NCBI GenBank assembly: GCA_017414505.1
Contig: JAFQLQ010000036.1
Location: 1-37,298, forward strand
From: Clostridia bacterium
Lineage (GTDB): Bacteria; Bacillota; Clostridia; UMGS1840; HGM11507
DNA length: 37,298 nucleotides
Direction: 5' to 3'
A program made the position numbers and the translations under genes. Below the pieces are notes generated by a model. That model did not search any database. It was not told where the DNA came from and worked only from the letters and a program-made list of their open reading frames with translations. Every line of letters starts with the position of its first letter. Positions within the stretch are counted from its first letter, which is position 1. Positions 15,075 to 24,114 of the stretch are shown here, one piece after another.

Positions 15075-15938
15075 ATGAATTTAGTTATAGTTTCAGGCTT
15101 GTCGGGAGCAGGCAAAAGTCAGGTTGTAAAATGTATGGAGGATATGGGATTTTACTGCATAGATAATATCCCTGCGGTGTTAATTCCAAAAATTGCGCAG
15201 GTTTGCATAAGCTCCGACATTGAAAATCTTGCATTGGTTACAGACTTAAGAGGAAAGCAGATGTTCGGTGAGGTGTATTCCGCTATGGATCAGCTTATTG
15301 AGCTTGGAATAAAATACCGTATTCTGTTCCTTGAGGCTTCGGATAATGTGCTTGTAAAACGCTTTTCAGAAACAAGAAGAAAGCATCCTCTTGTTTCTGA
15401 AAACAATACAGTTTTAAACGCCATAAACGAAGAACGTCAGCTTCTTTCCTCCATAAGAAAAATTGCCGACGATATTGTTGATACGTCAAATTTAACTGTT
15501 AACGAATTAAAAGAGCAGATTATAAATATTTTCAATTCCAATAAAAAGTACGAGGGGCTTGTAACCCATATTATGTCTTTCGGCTTTAAATACGGAGCAC
15601 CCGTTGATGCCGACCTTGTGTTTGACGTGCGCTTTCTTCCTAATCCATACTATGATCCGGAGCTTAAGCCTCACAGCGGTCTTGATGAAGACGTTTACAA
15701 TTTTGTGTATTCCTACGATCAGACTAAGGAATTTTTAAACAAGCTCAGCGATATGGTTGAGTTTTTATATCCCCACTATATAAACGAGGGGAAAAGTCAG
15801 CTTGTAATAGCAATCGGCTGTACCGGCGGAAGACACCGTTCGGTAGCCATTGCAAAAGGTCTTTTTGACAGACTTAAAGAAAGCGGACACAATATATTTT
15901 TAAGACACAGAGATATAGATAAAGTAAAAAAAGGATAG
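15075..15938 (+). CDS. rapZ: RapZ/YvcJ family nucleotide-binding protein
   Basis: This 287-residue P-loop protein has GLSGAGKSQV (residues 8-17) at its start, ALVTDLRG in the middle, and the conserved C-terminal GCTGGRHRSVAIA block. In E. coli, RapZ adapts RNase E to the GlmZ sRNA; Firmicutes homologues (YvcJ) hydrolyse GTP and affect competence and cell-wall metabolism. AAGGAG precedes ATG 15075, 11 bases after murB, and whiA follows after 6 bases. In most Firmicutes yvcK (glmR) lies between rapZ and whiA; here it is absent. Confidence 0.95.
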   Translation: MNLVIVSGLSGAGKSQVVKCMEDMGFYCIDNIPAVLIPKIAQVCISSDIENLALVTDLRGKQMFGEVYSAMDQLIELGIKYRILFLEASDNVLVKRFSETRRKHPLVSENNTVLNAINEERQLLSSIRKIADDIVDTSNLTVNELKEQIINIFNSNKKYEGLVTHIMSFGFKYGAPVDADLVFDVRFLPNPYYDPELKPHSGLDEDVYNFVYSYDQTKEFLNKLSDMVEFLYPHYINEGKSQLVIAIGCTGGRHRSVAIAKGLFDRLKESGHNIFLRHRDIDKVKKG

Positions 15939-15944
15939 ATTAAA

Positions 15945-16862
15945 ATGTCATTTTCATCCGAGGTTAAAAACGAAATTTGCGCACTGGCAAATGAAAGAAA
16001 ATGTTGTAATAAAGCACTTTTAAGCGGAGCATTTGCCTTGTTTAATACTGTTTCGGACAAGCAGATAAAAATGACTACCGAAAATGCCTCGGTAGCAAGA
16101 TATCTTAATTTGCTTATAAAGGAAACTTTTAAAGCAGATACGGATATAAGCTTTCGTAAAAGCAGTAAAAGCAAGGGCTTTACAATTGAAATTACAGATG
16201 AAAAAATAATAAAGGAAATTTCAGAAACAATCGGACTTGTAAATCCTAAAACCGGTCAGATTGCCGCAAATATAAATAACAATCTTGTTCTTAACGATTG
16301 CTGTAAATGTGCGGCGCTAAGGGGAGCGTTTCTTGTAGCGGGCTCTATTTCCGATCCTGCAAAAGGTTATCATTTTGAAATAGCCTGCCACAGAGAAAAG
16401 CAGATTAAAGACCTTTTCTGGATATTTTCTTCTCTTGATATTGAACCGAAAATTGTGGAAAGAGGTTCAAATTATGTGCTTTACATAAAAGAAAAGGAGA
16501 AGGTTGCCGATACACTTAATATTCTCGGTTCGAAGCAGATGTTCTTTAAAATTCACGATATTATGATGGAAAAAGAACTGCGAAACGAGCTTAACCGCCG
16601 TCAGAATTTTGAGCAGGCCAATCTGGATAAAACCCTTAATGCGGCAGTTGTGCAGACAAATGCCATAAAAAAAATAATGGAAACAAACCGTTTTTCAATG
16701 CTTCCCGATAATTTAAAGGAGCTTGCTTCATTAAGAATGGAATATCCCGATGTAAGTCTTAACGAGCTTGCATCAATGTTAAGCGAAAATATTACACGTT
16801 CTGGTATTAATCATCGGCTTAAAAAAATAGTGGAATTTGCAGATAAAATTAAAGAGGTATAA
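15945..16862 (+). CDS. whiA: DNA-binding protein WhiA
   Basis: WhiA combines a degenerate LAGLIDADG homing-endonuclease fold (residues about 1-190, including CKCAALRGAFLVAGSISDP) with a C-terminal helix-turn-helix (residues about 230-300, MLPDNLKELASLRMEYPDVS then LNELASML). Firmicutes homologues influence cell division and chromosome segregation. The 305-residue length is normal. It starts 6 bases after rapZ with an AAAGGA site and ends 4 bases before the dnaE start, so it is clearly in the operon. Confidence 0.94.
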   Translation: MSFSSEVKNEICALANERKCCNKALLSGAFALFNTVSDKQIKMTTENASVARYLNLLIKETFKADTDISFRKSSKSKGFTIEITDEKIIKEISETIGLVNPKTGQIAANINNNLVLNDCCKCAALRGAFLVAGSISDPAKGYHFEIACHREKQIKDLFWIFSSLDIEPKIVERGSNYVLYIKEKEKVADTLNILGSKQMFFKIHDIMMEKELRNELNRRQNFEQANLDKTLNAAVVQTNAIKKIMETNRFSMLPDNLKELASLRMEYPDVSLNELASMLSENITRSGINHRLKKIVEFADKIKEV

Positions 16863-16866
16863 ATAA

Positions 16867-19800
16867 TTGAGTAATTTTGTTCATCTTCATGTTCATACCC
16901 AGTATAGTCTTCTTGACGGACTTTGTAAGATAAAAAATCTTGTAAACCGTGCAAAGGAGCTGGGGCAGAAAGCAATAGCGATAACAGACCACGGCAATAT
17001 GTTTGGTGCCGTGGAGTTTTTCCGTGAGGCAAAAAATGCCGGAATCAAGCCTATAATCGGCTGCGAGCTTTATATAACAACCGGCTTAAGAACGGACAGA
17101 AGCACTTCTTTCGGAGAAAAGTATTCGCATATTACTCTTCTTGCAAAAAACAAAACCGGACTTCATAATATTATGAAGCTTTCAAGCCTTGCATATACCG
17201 AAGGCTATTATTATAAACCAAGAATTGATTATCCGCTTTTAAAAGACTACAGCGAAGGTGTCATCTGCCTTACAGGCTGTTTGGCAGGCGATATTCCGAA
17301 GGCTCTTTCGGAAAAAAATACTGCCCGTGCAAGAGAAATTCTTTCAACGCTTTATAATATCTTCGGCAAAGAGAATCTTTTTGTTGAAATTCAGGACCAC
17401 GGCATAAGAGAGGAAAAGAATATAATAAATCCTCTCATTTCACTTGCAGGGGAGTTTGGTTTGCAGACGGTTGCTACCAATGATGTGCACTATATAGATA
17501 AAAAAGACAGCTATTTTCAGGATATTCTCCTTTGTATTCAGACTCAGCGGAATGTTGATGATGAAGACAGAATGAAGTTTGAGGGGAATGAATTTTACTT
17601 AAAAAGCTATGAAGAAATGAGCGAGCTTTTCAGCTATGTTCCCGAAGCGGTGTCCAATACGGAAAAAATAGCTGATATGTGTAATGCCGAATTTGAATTC
17701 GGAGAATATCATCTGCCGGAATTTGGTTTGCCGGAGGGCGTAAGCTCCTCAGAATATCTTAAAAAACTGTGCTTTGAAGGCCTTATAAAAAGATACGGAA
17801 ACGAAGAGCATAAAGCACGTCTTGAATACGAGCTTTCAACCATTGAAAAAATGGGATTTTCCGATTATTTTTTAATTGTTCACGATTTTATAGATTATGC
17901 ACGCAAAAAGGATATTCCTGTTGGCCCGGGAAGAGGATCTGCGGCAGGAAGTATTGTTGCGTACACTCTTGGAATTACTAATATAGATCCTGTAAAATAC
18001 GGTCTTATTTTTGAACGTTTCTTAAATGAAGAACGTGTAACAATGCCGGATATTGACGTGGATTTCTGCTATGAACGCCGTCAGGAGGTAATTGATTACG
18101 TTGTAAAAAAATACGGAGTTGATAAGGTTTCGCAGATTGTAACCTTTGGAACACTGGGCGCAAAGCAGGCAATAAAGGATGTAGGACGAGTTCTTGGCTA
18201 TCCTTACGATGATGTGGACAGAATTTCTAAAATGATTCCGCGAGGAATAGGAGTTACTTTGAACAGTTCTCTTGAAGAAAGCCCCGAATTTAAAAATGCG
18301 TATCTTACAGAGGAAAATACGAAAAAAATAGTTGATATTGCTCTTGAGCTTGAAGGGGTTCCGAGGCATTGTTCCACCCATGCGGCAGGTGTTGTAATTA
18401 CAGGCGAACCCATTATGGAATATGTTCCTCTATGTAAAAGTGACGATGTTATTTCCACACAGTTTACTATGACCACCATAGAAGAGCTGGGACTTTTAAA
18501 AATGGATTTTCTTGGTCTTCGCAACCTTACTGTTATAAAGGATGCGGTAGAAAACGTTCTGATGGATAAGGGCATAAAAATTGACCTTGATAAAATAGAT
18601 TATAACGACGAAAAGGTATATACTTTGTTCAAAGCAGGCGATACCGACGGTATTTTTCAGTTTGAAAGTCCCGGTATGAGAAGATTTATAAGAGAATTTA
18701 AGCCGGAAAAGCTTGAAGATTTAATTTTATGTGTTTCGGTTTACCGTCCCGGTCCTATGGATCAGATTCCCAAACTTATAAAAAATAAGGAAAATGCTGA
18801 AAATATCACTTATCTTTGCCCCGAGCTTGAAGAAATTTTAAGCCTTACCTACGGATGCATTGTTTATCAGGAACAGGTTATGGAAATTTTCCGTAAGCTC
18901 GCCGGGTATTCTATGGGGCGTGCGGATATAGTGCGTCGTGCAATGTCCAAAAAGAAAATGAGTGTTCTGGAAAAAGAGGAACAGCTTTTTATAACCGGAG
19001 CAAAGGAAAGGGGAATTTCCGAAGAAATTTCCAAAGCAATTTTTGAAGAAATAAAGGAATTTGCAAAATATGCCTTTAATAAATCTCATGCGGCGGCATA
19101 TTCTGTTGTTGCGTTTCAGACTGCATATTTAAAATATTACTATAAGTCGGAATTTATGGCAGCTCTGATGACAAGCTTTCGTGATAATCAGAATAAAATT
19201 GTGCAGTACATTAAAACCTGCAAACAGCTTAATATAACTGTTGAACCGCCGGGCATAAACGAAAGCCTTGAACGCTTTTATGCCAAAGATAACCGTATAA
19301 TTTTCGGATTGAGTTCGGTTAAAAATGTTGGTCACAACTTTGTTATACATCTTGTTGAGGAAAGGGAAAGAGGCGGTAAATTTACCGATTTTTCTGACTT
19401 TGCGGCAAGAATGCACAGTCGTGATATTAATAAAAGAGCAGTGGAAAGCCTTATTAAGGTTGGAGCCTTTGATGAATTTGAGGGCAGAACCGAACTTCTT
19501 CGCACTTATGAAACGGAGCTGGACAGCGTTTTTGACACTATAAGGAATAATGTTCCCGGGCAGATTAATCTGTTTGACGAACCCTCTGTTTCGGTTGTGC
19601 CAAAGAAAAAAGAACCTCGGGAAAAACAAAAAATAACAAAAGTGGAGCTATCTCTTGAAAAAGAAGTGCTTGGATTTTATCTTTCCGCAAATCCGCTGGA
19701 TGAACATAAAGCGGCGGTGGAAAGTGTTGCAACGGCATACAGCAGTGATATCTGCGATGAAGAAAATATGAAATTTTCCGATGGCGATATGGTTACAATG

Positions 19801-20265
19801 GTTGGAATTGTAAGTGATAAAAAAATACGTTCAACCAAAAGAAATCAGCAAATGGCAAATTTCGTTCTTACTGATTTATACGGGAATACAGAAGTCATAG
19901 TTTTTCCGAAACAGTATGATAAATGCGGGTTTTTGATTAATAATGAGAATATGGTTGTTGTAAACGGTAATGTACGCATAAATGATGAGGAACCGGCGAA
20001 AATTATAGCAGCCGAAATAAAAACCTTTAACCCTCAGTTTGAAAACCGCAAGCTTTATCTTAAAGTAACGGCAGACACTATGAAACTTATTGAAAGAGTT
20101 AAAACTGTGCTTAAAGCGAAAAACGGAAAAACACCTGTGTATGTATATTTTGCGGAGAAAAAGCAGAATACACTTGCGGATAAAAGTATGTGGGTAACTC
20201 CGGATGATGAGCTTATAAGGAATCTGAAATTTCTGCTTGGAAACGATAATGTAGTGTTAAAGTAA
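16867..20265 (+). CDS. dnaE: DNA polymerase III alpha subunit, DnaE type
   Basis: The 1132-residue replicative polymerase starts at a TTG codon with GAGGT at 16854-16858. The N-terminal PHP domain begins at once (FVHLHVHTQYSLLDG), followed by the palm and fingers with GPGRGSAAGSIVAY and PDIDVDFCYERR (catalytic Asp residues), a duplex-binding region with YNKSHAAAYS-like sequence (AFNKSHAAAYSV), and a C-terminal OB domain (MVTMVGIVSDKK). This is the DnaE1/DnaE3-type polymerase that works with PolC in Firmicutes. No other PHP-polymerase is in the window. It is the last gene of the hprK operon. Confidence 0.96.
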   Translation: MSNFVHLHVHTQYSLLDGLCKIKNLVNRAKELGQKAIAITDHGNMFGAVEFFREAKNAGIKPIIGCELYITTGLRTDRSTSFGEKYSHITLLAKNKTGLHNIMKLSSLAYTEGYYYKPRIDYPLLKDYSEGVICLTGCLAGDIPKALSEKNTARAREILSTLYNIFGKENLFVEIQDHGIREEKNIINPLISLAGEFGLQTVATNDVHYIDKKDSYFQDILLCIQTQRNVDDEDRMKFEGNEFYLKSYEEMSELFSYVPEAVSNTEKIADMCNAEFEFGEYHLPEFGLPEGVSSSEYLKKLCFEGLIKRYGNEEHKARLEYELSTIEKMGFSDYFLIVHDFIDYARKKDIPVGPGRGSAAGSIVAYTLGITNIDPVKYGLIFERFLNEERVTMPDIDVDFCYERRQEVIDYVVKKYGVDKVSQIVTFGTLGAKQAIKDVGRVLGYPYDDVDRISKMIPRGIGVTLNSSLEESPEFKNAYLTEENTKKIVDIALELEGVPRHCSTHAAGVVITGEPIMEYVPLCKSDDVISTQFTMTTIEELGLLKMDFLGLRNLTVIKDAVENVLMDKGIKIDLDKIDYNDEKVYTLFKAGDTDGIFQFESPGMRRFIREFKPEKLEDLILCVSVYRPGPMDQIPKLIKNKENAENITYLCPELEEILSLTYGCIVYQEQVMEIFRKLAGYSMGRADIVRRAMSKKKMSVLEKEEQLFITGAKERGISEEISKAIFEEIKEFAKYAFNKSHAAAYSVVAFQTAYLKYYYKSEFMAALMTSFRDNQNKIVQYIKTCKQLNITVEPPGINESLERFYAKDNRIIFGLSSVKNVGHNFVIHLVEERERGGKFTDFSDFAARMHSRDINKRAVESLIKVGAFDEFEGRTELLRTYETELDSVFDTIRNNVPGQINLFDEPSVSVVPKKKEPREKQKITKVELSLEKEVLGFYLSANPLDEHKAAVESVATAYSSDICDEENMKFSDGDMVTMVGIVSDKKIRSTKRNQQMANFVLTDLYGNTEVIVFPKQYDKCGFLINNENMVVVNGNVRINDEEPAKIIAAEIKTFNPQFENRKLYLKVTADTMKLIERVKTVLKAKNGKTPVYVYFAEKKQNTLADKSMWVTPDDELIRNLKFLLGNDNVVLK

Positions 20266-20293
20266 ATGAGATGTATTTCACATCCCATTTACT
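20261..20293. terminator. Hairpin at the dnaE/acyltransferase junction
   Basis: Stem 20261-20274 (AGTAAATGAGATGT) with 20280-20293, one A.C mismatch and a 5-base loop. It includes the dnaE stop codon and touches the stop of the convergent acyltransferase gene. There is no clear T-tract on either strand, so termination efficiency is uncertain. Confidence 0.5.
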
Positions 20294-21323
20294 ATATCAG
20301 CCACTTGTTTACTATTGGAATTTTTGAAAGTATAAGATAAGTTATGTAAGACAGCGTAAAAATCAGTACAACATAAGCCAATACGGAGTGAAACGAAACA
20401 AATAAACCTGCCCAGCCGTGATACATAGCTGTATTTAAAAACAAAACGTGAATAATGTATATGCAAAAGGATGCCTTTGATATGCTTTCCGTAATTTTGT
20501 TAAAACGGGAAAGCTTATTGGCATTGTTAAGGCAAAGTCCGTAGATTCCAAATGCAAGAAGAGCGCAACCGATGGTTGTTCCGGTAAGGAAAGTTTCGTT
20601 TAATATACCGGTTTTCAAAGACATTATGTATGTTCCGAAAAATATTATACAAAAGCCAAGAAGGGCGGAAATAATATTAATTGAATTCTTCTGCGGATAT
20701 GTTTTTAAGTAATAACCTAAGATTCCGTAACCAACAGAACAGTATGTAAGATTAATCTGCCATTGAGAAACCATTCCTCCTATGGATTCAACCGGCATAA
20801 AAGGCCAGAGTGTGTTGTAAACTATTCCCAGCACAAACCATACAGCAAGAATGTATTCGAGAATTTGTTTTGTGGCATATTTTACAATAAGGCGTGTTAT
20901 GGGAAGGAAAATATAAACCAGAATAATCATATGCATATAGTAGAAATGATATTCCTGATTAAAAAGAAGAATTTCCTTGAATGCGTGCCATAATGAACCG
21001 ACAGAAACGTTTCCGGCTTCCAGTAAATGGCTGATTTTGTAAATCATTCCCCAAAAGAGCATAGCAACAACAATTCTTAAAATATTTTTTAGATACAGTT
21101 TTTTAAGCGGCATTTCTTTTTCGGGGTTAAGGAGCAATGCTCCGCTGCACATTAAAAAAAGCGGAACACTTGCACGCATAAGGGAAGCAAATATGAGAAT
21201 AAACAGCCAGCTTGAAGAACCGACATCGTATAAATAAAATTTGGGGCCCGTAACGTGAATTATTATAACACCGATAATGGCAACGGTTTTTACCAAATCT
21301 ATTCCGGAAAATCTGTTGTTCAT
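20292..21323 (-). CDS. Acyltransferase 3 family membrane protein
   Basis: A 343-residue integral membrane protein with about ten predicted hydrophobic segments. The N-terminal block GIDLVKTVAIIGVIIIHV contains the His that is catalytically important in acyltransferase 3 (OafA/WecH-type) enzymes, and RASVPLFLMCSGALLL is the usual second block. Family members O-acylate exopolysaccharides, cell-wall polymers or other surface glycans using an acyl donor from the cytoplasm; the acceptor here is unknown. AGGAGG precedes ATG 21323. It has its own promoter and is not obviously co-transcribed with obgE, since a terminator lies between them. Confidence 0.85.
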   Translation of the reverse strand: MNNRFSGIDLVKTVAIIGVIIIHVTGPKFYLYDVGSSSWLFILIFASLMRASVPLFLMCSGALLLNPEKEMPLKKLYLKNILRIVVAMLFWGMIYKISHLLEAGNVSVGSLWHAFKEILLFNQEYHFYYMHMIILVYIFLPITRLIVKYATKQILEYILAVWFVLGIVYNTLWPFMPVESIGGMVSQWQINLTYCSVGYGILGYYLKTYPQKNSINIISALLGFCIIFFGTYIMSLKTGILNETFLTGTTIGCALLAFGIYGLCLNNANKLSRFNKITESISKASFCIYIIHVLFLNTAMYHGWAGLFVSFHSVLAYVVLIFTLSYITYLILSKIPIVNKWLI

Positions 21324-21360
21324 TTTAATCCTCCTGTGAAGAATTGCATAGTTTATCTTA

Positions 21361-21389
21361 ATTCTAACATATAATAATTAATTTGTCAA
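21361..21389 (-). promoter_or_regulatory. Sigma-A promoter of the acyltransferase gene
   Basis: Reading on the minus strand: TTGACA (21389-21384), a 17-base spacer and TAGAAT (21366-21361). Confidence 0.65.
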
Positions 21390-21399
21390 AAATGATTGA

Positions 21400-21439
21400 A
21401 AAACAGCGAAATATCCATCCAGATACGGATGGATATTTC
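21400..21439 (-). terminator. Intrinsic terminator of obgE
   Basis: Perfect 13-bp stem GAAATATCCATCC (21408-21420) with GGATGGATATTTC (21427-21439), followed on the minus strand by GCTGTTTTT. It lies 3 bases after the obgE stop. Confidence 0.85.
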
Positions 21440-21442
21440 TTC

Positions 21443-22726
21443 TTACAGCACATATTCAAATTCAACATCATAAAGACGAACCAGGTCGCCCTCTTTTACA
21501 CCTTTTGCATCAAGCTCGTCAATTACACCTTTCTGACGCAAAGCTCTCTGGAAATACTGCATAGATTCGTAATCGTTGGGATCCACCATAAATATAAGCT
21601 TCTCTATAAACGGCCCCTCAACGTTGAATACACCTTCTTCGTCAACAGTAACAGTAAATGGTGCTTCGTCAACCTGCATTAATTCTTCGTTGTAGAATGT
21701 ATCCTCGTCGTAAAGTTCTTCTTTAGGTATGTTGGACAGTCTTTCATAAGCATATAAAAGAACTTCCTTTACACCTGTTTTCGTTGCTCCGGAAATGGCA
21801 AATACTTTATAACCAAGCTCTTCAAAATGAGCTTTGAATTTTTCAACAGTTTCACCGTCGTCATACAGTAAATCGGTTTTGTTGGCAATTATTATCTGCT
21901 CTCTTCCGGCAAGCTTTTCACTGTATTGCATAAGCTCGTTGTTTATTATCTCAAAATCACTGTAAGGATCTCTGCCCTCAATTCCCGAAATATCAACAAC
22001 GTGGAATAAAAGTCTTGTTCTTTCTATGTGTCTTAAAAAGTCGTGACCTAATCCAACACCCTCAAAAGCACCTTCAATAACACCGGGAATATCTGCAATT
22101 ACAAAGGAACGGCCTTCGCCAAGCTCGCATACACCCAGGTTGGGAGTAAGAGTTGTAAAATGATAGTTTGCAATTTTAGGCTGTGCACGGGTTGCAACGG
22201 ATAAAAAAGTAGATTTTCCGACATTAGGCATTCCAACAAGTCCTACATCGGCAATTAATTTAAGCTCAAGAACTATTTCTCTTTCAACGCCCTTTAATCC
22301 AGGTTTGGAATAACGTGGAATCTGACGTGTAGGTGTTGCAAATCTTTTGTTTCCGAATCCGCCTTTTCCGCCTTTTGCAACAATGGCAGTTGCACCGTTT
22401 TCGGATAAATCGCACAAAATTAAACCTGTAAGACAATCGTAAACAACTGTTCCCACCGGAACTTTAATTACTAAATCTTCGGCATTTTTTCCGTGACAGT
22501 TACCGCTTCTGCCGTCTTCGCCGGCTTTTGCGGAATATTTTCTCTTATATTTGAAATCCAGCAGGGTAGAAAGGTTGGCATCTGCCTCAAGAACTATGTT
22601 TCCGCCGTTACCTCCGTCACCGCCGTCGGGACCGCCTGCCGCAACGTATTTTTCTCTGTGAAATGAAACAGCTCCGTTTCCGCCGTTTCCTGCTTTTACA
22701 AAAATTTTCGCTTTGTCTACAAACAT
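21443..22726 (-). CDS. obgE: GTPase ObgE/CgtA
   Basis: This essential ribosome-associated GTPase of 427 residues has three domains: the glycine-rich Obg fold (1-157, MFVDKAKIFVKAGNGGNG at the start), the G domain with GMPNVGKS, PGVIEGAFEGVGLG and NKTD, and the C-terminal OCT domain (about 350-427) found in Gram-positive homologues. I place the start at ATG 22726 because TAGGAGGT (22731-22740 on the minus strand) is correctly spaced and the Obg fold starts there; the frame is open for 35 codons further upstream, but that sequence does not match the family. It lies downstream of rplU-prp-rpmA, the usual Firmicutes neighbourhood. Confidence 0.96.
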   Translation of the reverse strand: MFVDKAKIFVKAGNGGNGAVSFHREKYVAAGGPDGGDGGNGGNIVLEADANLSTLLDFKYKRKYSAKAGEDGRSGNCHGKNAEDLVIKVPVGTVVYDCLTGLILCDLSENGATAIVAKGGKGGFGNKRFATPTRQIPRYSKPGLKGVEREIVLELKLIADVGLVGMPNVGKSTFLSVATRAQPKIANYHFTTLTPNLGVCELGEGRSFVIADIPGVIEGAFEGVGLGHDFLRHIERTRLLFHVVDISGIEGRDPYSDFEIINNELMQYSEKLAGREQIIIANKTDLLYDDGETVEKFKAHFEELGYKVFAISGATKTGVKEVLLYAYERLSNIPKEELYDEDTFYNEELMQVDEAPFTVTVDEEGVFNVEGPFIEKLIFMVDPNDYESMQYFQRALRQKGVIDELDAKGVKEGDLVRLYDVEFEYVL

Positions 22727-22845
22727 AATATTACCTCCTAATAGGATTAGGAAAAAATAGTGCAGAATGAGCAAACTGAACCCGAAGATATACAAAGGTA
22801 TTTCGAGTGGTGAAGTTTGTTCATAGCACAATGGTTTATAAAATC

Positions 22846-22878
22846 AAAGGCGAGGAATTTCCTCGCCTTTACTTTTTT
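22846..22878. terminator. Hairpin between rpmA and obgE
   Basis: Near-perfect palindrome AAAGGCGAGGAA (22846-22857) with TTCCTCGCCTTT (22859-22870). On the plus strand it is followed by ACTTTTTTG; on the minus strand, the direction of the genes, by GATTTTATAAA, a weaker T-tract. It probably attenuates read-through from the ribosomal protein operon into obgE. Confidence 0.65.
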
Positions 22879-22955
22879 GTTTTTACGATTTACGGTTTGC
22901 TGACTGCATAAGATGAAAAAATCACCATTGTGCGGTCTGTGCATTTTTTACAATC

Positions 22956-23234
22956 CTAAACGTTGTAGATAGAAACCTGTTTCTTATCTTTACCGCGTTT
23001 TTCAAATTTAACTCTACCGTCAATCAAAGCAAATAATGTATCATCGGAACCGATTCCTACATTGTTGCCGGGATGGATTTTAGTACCTCTCTGTCTAACT
23101 AAGATGTTACCTGCAAGAACAAACTGACCGTCTGCTCTTTTAACACCAAGACGTTTGGATTCGGAATCACGTCCGTTTTTGGTACTACCAACACCTTTTT
23201 TATGAGCAAAAAGCTGGAAATTAATCTTTAACAT
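22956..23234 (-). CDS. rpmA: 50S ribosomal protein L27 with cleavable N-terminal extension
   Basis: A 92-residue L27. The mature protein begins at [15 protein letters not shown], preceded by the nine-residue extension MLKINFQLF. In Firmicutes this extension is removed after the Phe by the cysteine protease Prp, exposing the N-terminus that reaches the peptidyl transferase centre. The protease gene is directly upstream, 16 bases away, so the processing system is complete. A GGAGGT site precedes the ATG. Confidence 0.97.
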   Translation of the reverse strand: MLKINFQLFAHKKGVGSTKNGRDSESKRLGVKRADGQFVLAGNILVRQRGTKIHPGNNVGIGSDDTLFALIDGRVKFEKRGKDKKQVSIYNV

Positions 23235-23250
23235 TATTTACACCTCCAAA

Positions 23251-23583
23251 TTATAAAGTGTGTTCTACAAGTGATATATAATCCGCAAACTGCTCCTGAG
23301 CCTGGGATAAAACTATCATCATTGTTTCGGTAAGAATACTTACCTTTTCTTTTAAAGCGGGCTCTGAAACTTCTGAAAAATCACATTCCAGAAAAGCTTC
23401 TGTTATAACATAATCGAAAGAAGTAAGACCGATAATTTCCTCAGCACCGATAATAACCGACTGGGAAGCGGTGGAGATAATTGCACAAACAACATCCTCT
23501 CCGGCATCGGAATAACCTGTATGGTTTTCGATTTTGAACTTTTCAATAAACCCGTTTTTTCTGAAAATATCAATTTTAGTCAT
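23251..23583 (-). CDS. prp: Ribosomal-processing cysteine protease Prp
   Basis: A 110-residue member of the Prp (YsxB) family encoded between L21 and L27. The catalytic pair is recognisable: His21 in ENHTGYSDAGED and Cys33 in DVVCAIIS. It removes the N-terminal extension of L27, which in this operon ends in NFQLF before Ala-His. It starts 2 bases after the rplU stop, so expression is coupled to L21. Confidence 0.92.
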   Translation of the reverse strand: MTKIDIFRKNGFIEKFKIENHTGYSDAGEDVVCAIISTASQSVIIGAEEIIGLTSFDYVITEAFLECDFSEVSEPALKEKVSILTETMMIVLSQAQEQFADYISLVEHTL

Positions 23584-23585
23584 AA

Positions 23586-23897
23586 TTAACCGTTGATTTT
23601 TTCAATCTGTAATTTTGTATAAGGCTGTCTGTGACCCTGTTTTTTTCTGTAACCTTTTTTAGGTTTCATCTTATAAACGATAACTTTCTTTTCTTTACCG
23701 TTTTTAAGAACTTTAGCGTCAACTTTAGCACCTGCAACTGTAGGTTCACCGATTTTTAGGTTTTCACCGTCAGATACAGCGATAACTTCGTCGATAGAAA
23801 CGCTGTCACCTTCGTTAACGTTAAGCTTTTCAACATAGATTACATCGCCTTCGGAAACTTTATACTGTTTTCCGCCAGTTACGATAATTGCGTACAT
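23586..23897 (-). CDS. rplU: 50S ribosomal protein L21
   Basis: A 103-residue L21, which binds 23S rRNA. The start [18 protein letters not shown] and the C-terminal [17 protein letters not shown] block are diagnostic. ATG 23897 is preceded by GGGAGGTG; the frame is open 15 codons upstream, but that stretch is the structured leader. It is the first gene of the rplU-prp-rpmA operon. Confidence 0.97.
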   Translation of the reverse strand: MYAIIVTGGKQYKVSEGDVIYVEKLNVNEGDSVSIDEVIAVSDGENLKIGEPTVAGAKVDAKVLKNGKEKKVIVYKMKPKKGYRKKQGHRQPYTKLQIEKING

Positions 23898-23978
23898 AAT
23901 TGCACCTCCCTGAAATTTATTAGGACACGCCACGTAAGGCAAGCCGAAGCTTTTATAACCCTAAATGTGCGGTGTACC
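23898..23978 (-). promoter_or_regulatory. L21-type ribosomal protein leader
   Basis: On the minus strand the predicted transcript begins at the G of GGTACACCGC (23978). That 5' segment can pair, with small bulges, with GGCGTGTCC just upstream of the ribosome site, enclosing a hairpin with a UUCG tetraloop (AAGC-TTCG-GCTT, about 23953-23942). Position, operon and architecture fit the L21 leader motif known upstream of rplU in Firmicutes, which is thought to mediate autoregulation. Confidence 0.7.
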
Positions 23979-23983
23979 AAATT

Positions 23984-24012
23984 ATTTTAATACATTCAAG
24001 TCCTTTTGTCAA
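23984..24012 (-). promoter_or_regulatory. Sigma-A promoter of rplU-prp-rpmA
   Basis: Reading on the minus strand: TTGACA (24012-24007), a 17-base spacer and TAAAAT (23989-23984). The start falls at about 23978, the first base of the leader stem. Confidence 0.75.
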
Positions 24013-24051
24013 GTGTTTTTTTGACTTTTTTATGTAAATTTTAATTTTTTG

Positions 24052-24080
24052 TGGACATTCGTAAAAAAATGGTGTAAAAT
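24052..24080 (+). promoter_or_regulatory. Promoter of the malic enzyme gene
   Basis: TGGACA (24052-24057), a 17-base spacer and TAAAAT (24075-24080), divergent from the rplU promoter. Confidence 0.6.
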
Positions 24081-24114
24081 GTATATTAATGTATAAAAGG
24101 AAAGGACTCTCAAA

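Noticed and set aside
22727..22831. Extended N-terminus for ObgE
   Set aside because: The Obg fold starts at the Met encoded at 22726, which has its own strong ribosome site; the extra residues are not family-like.
22747..22944. 65-codon minus-strand ORF between rpmA and obgE
   Set aside because: It spans a terminator palindrome and inverted repeats, with no ribosome site or recognisable sequence.
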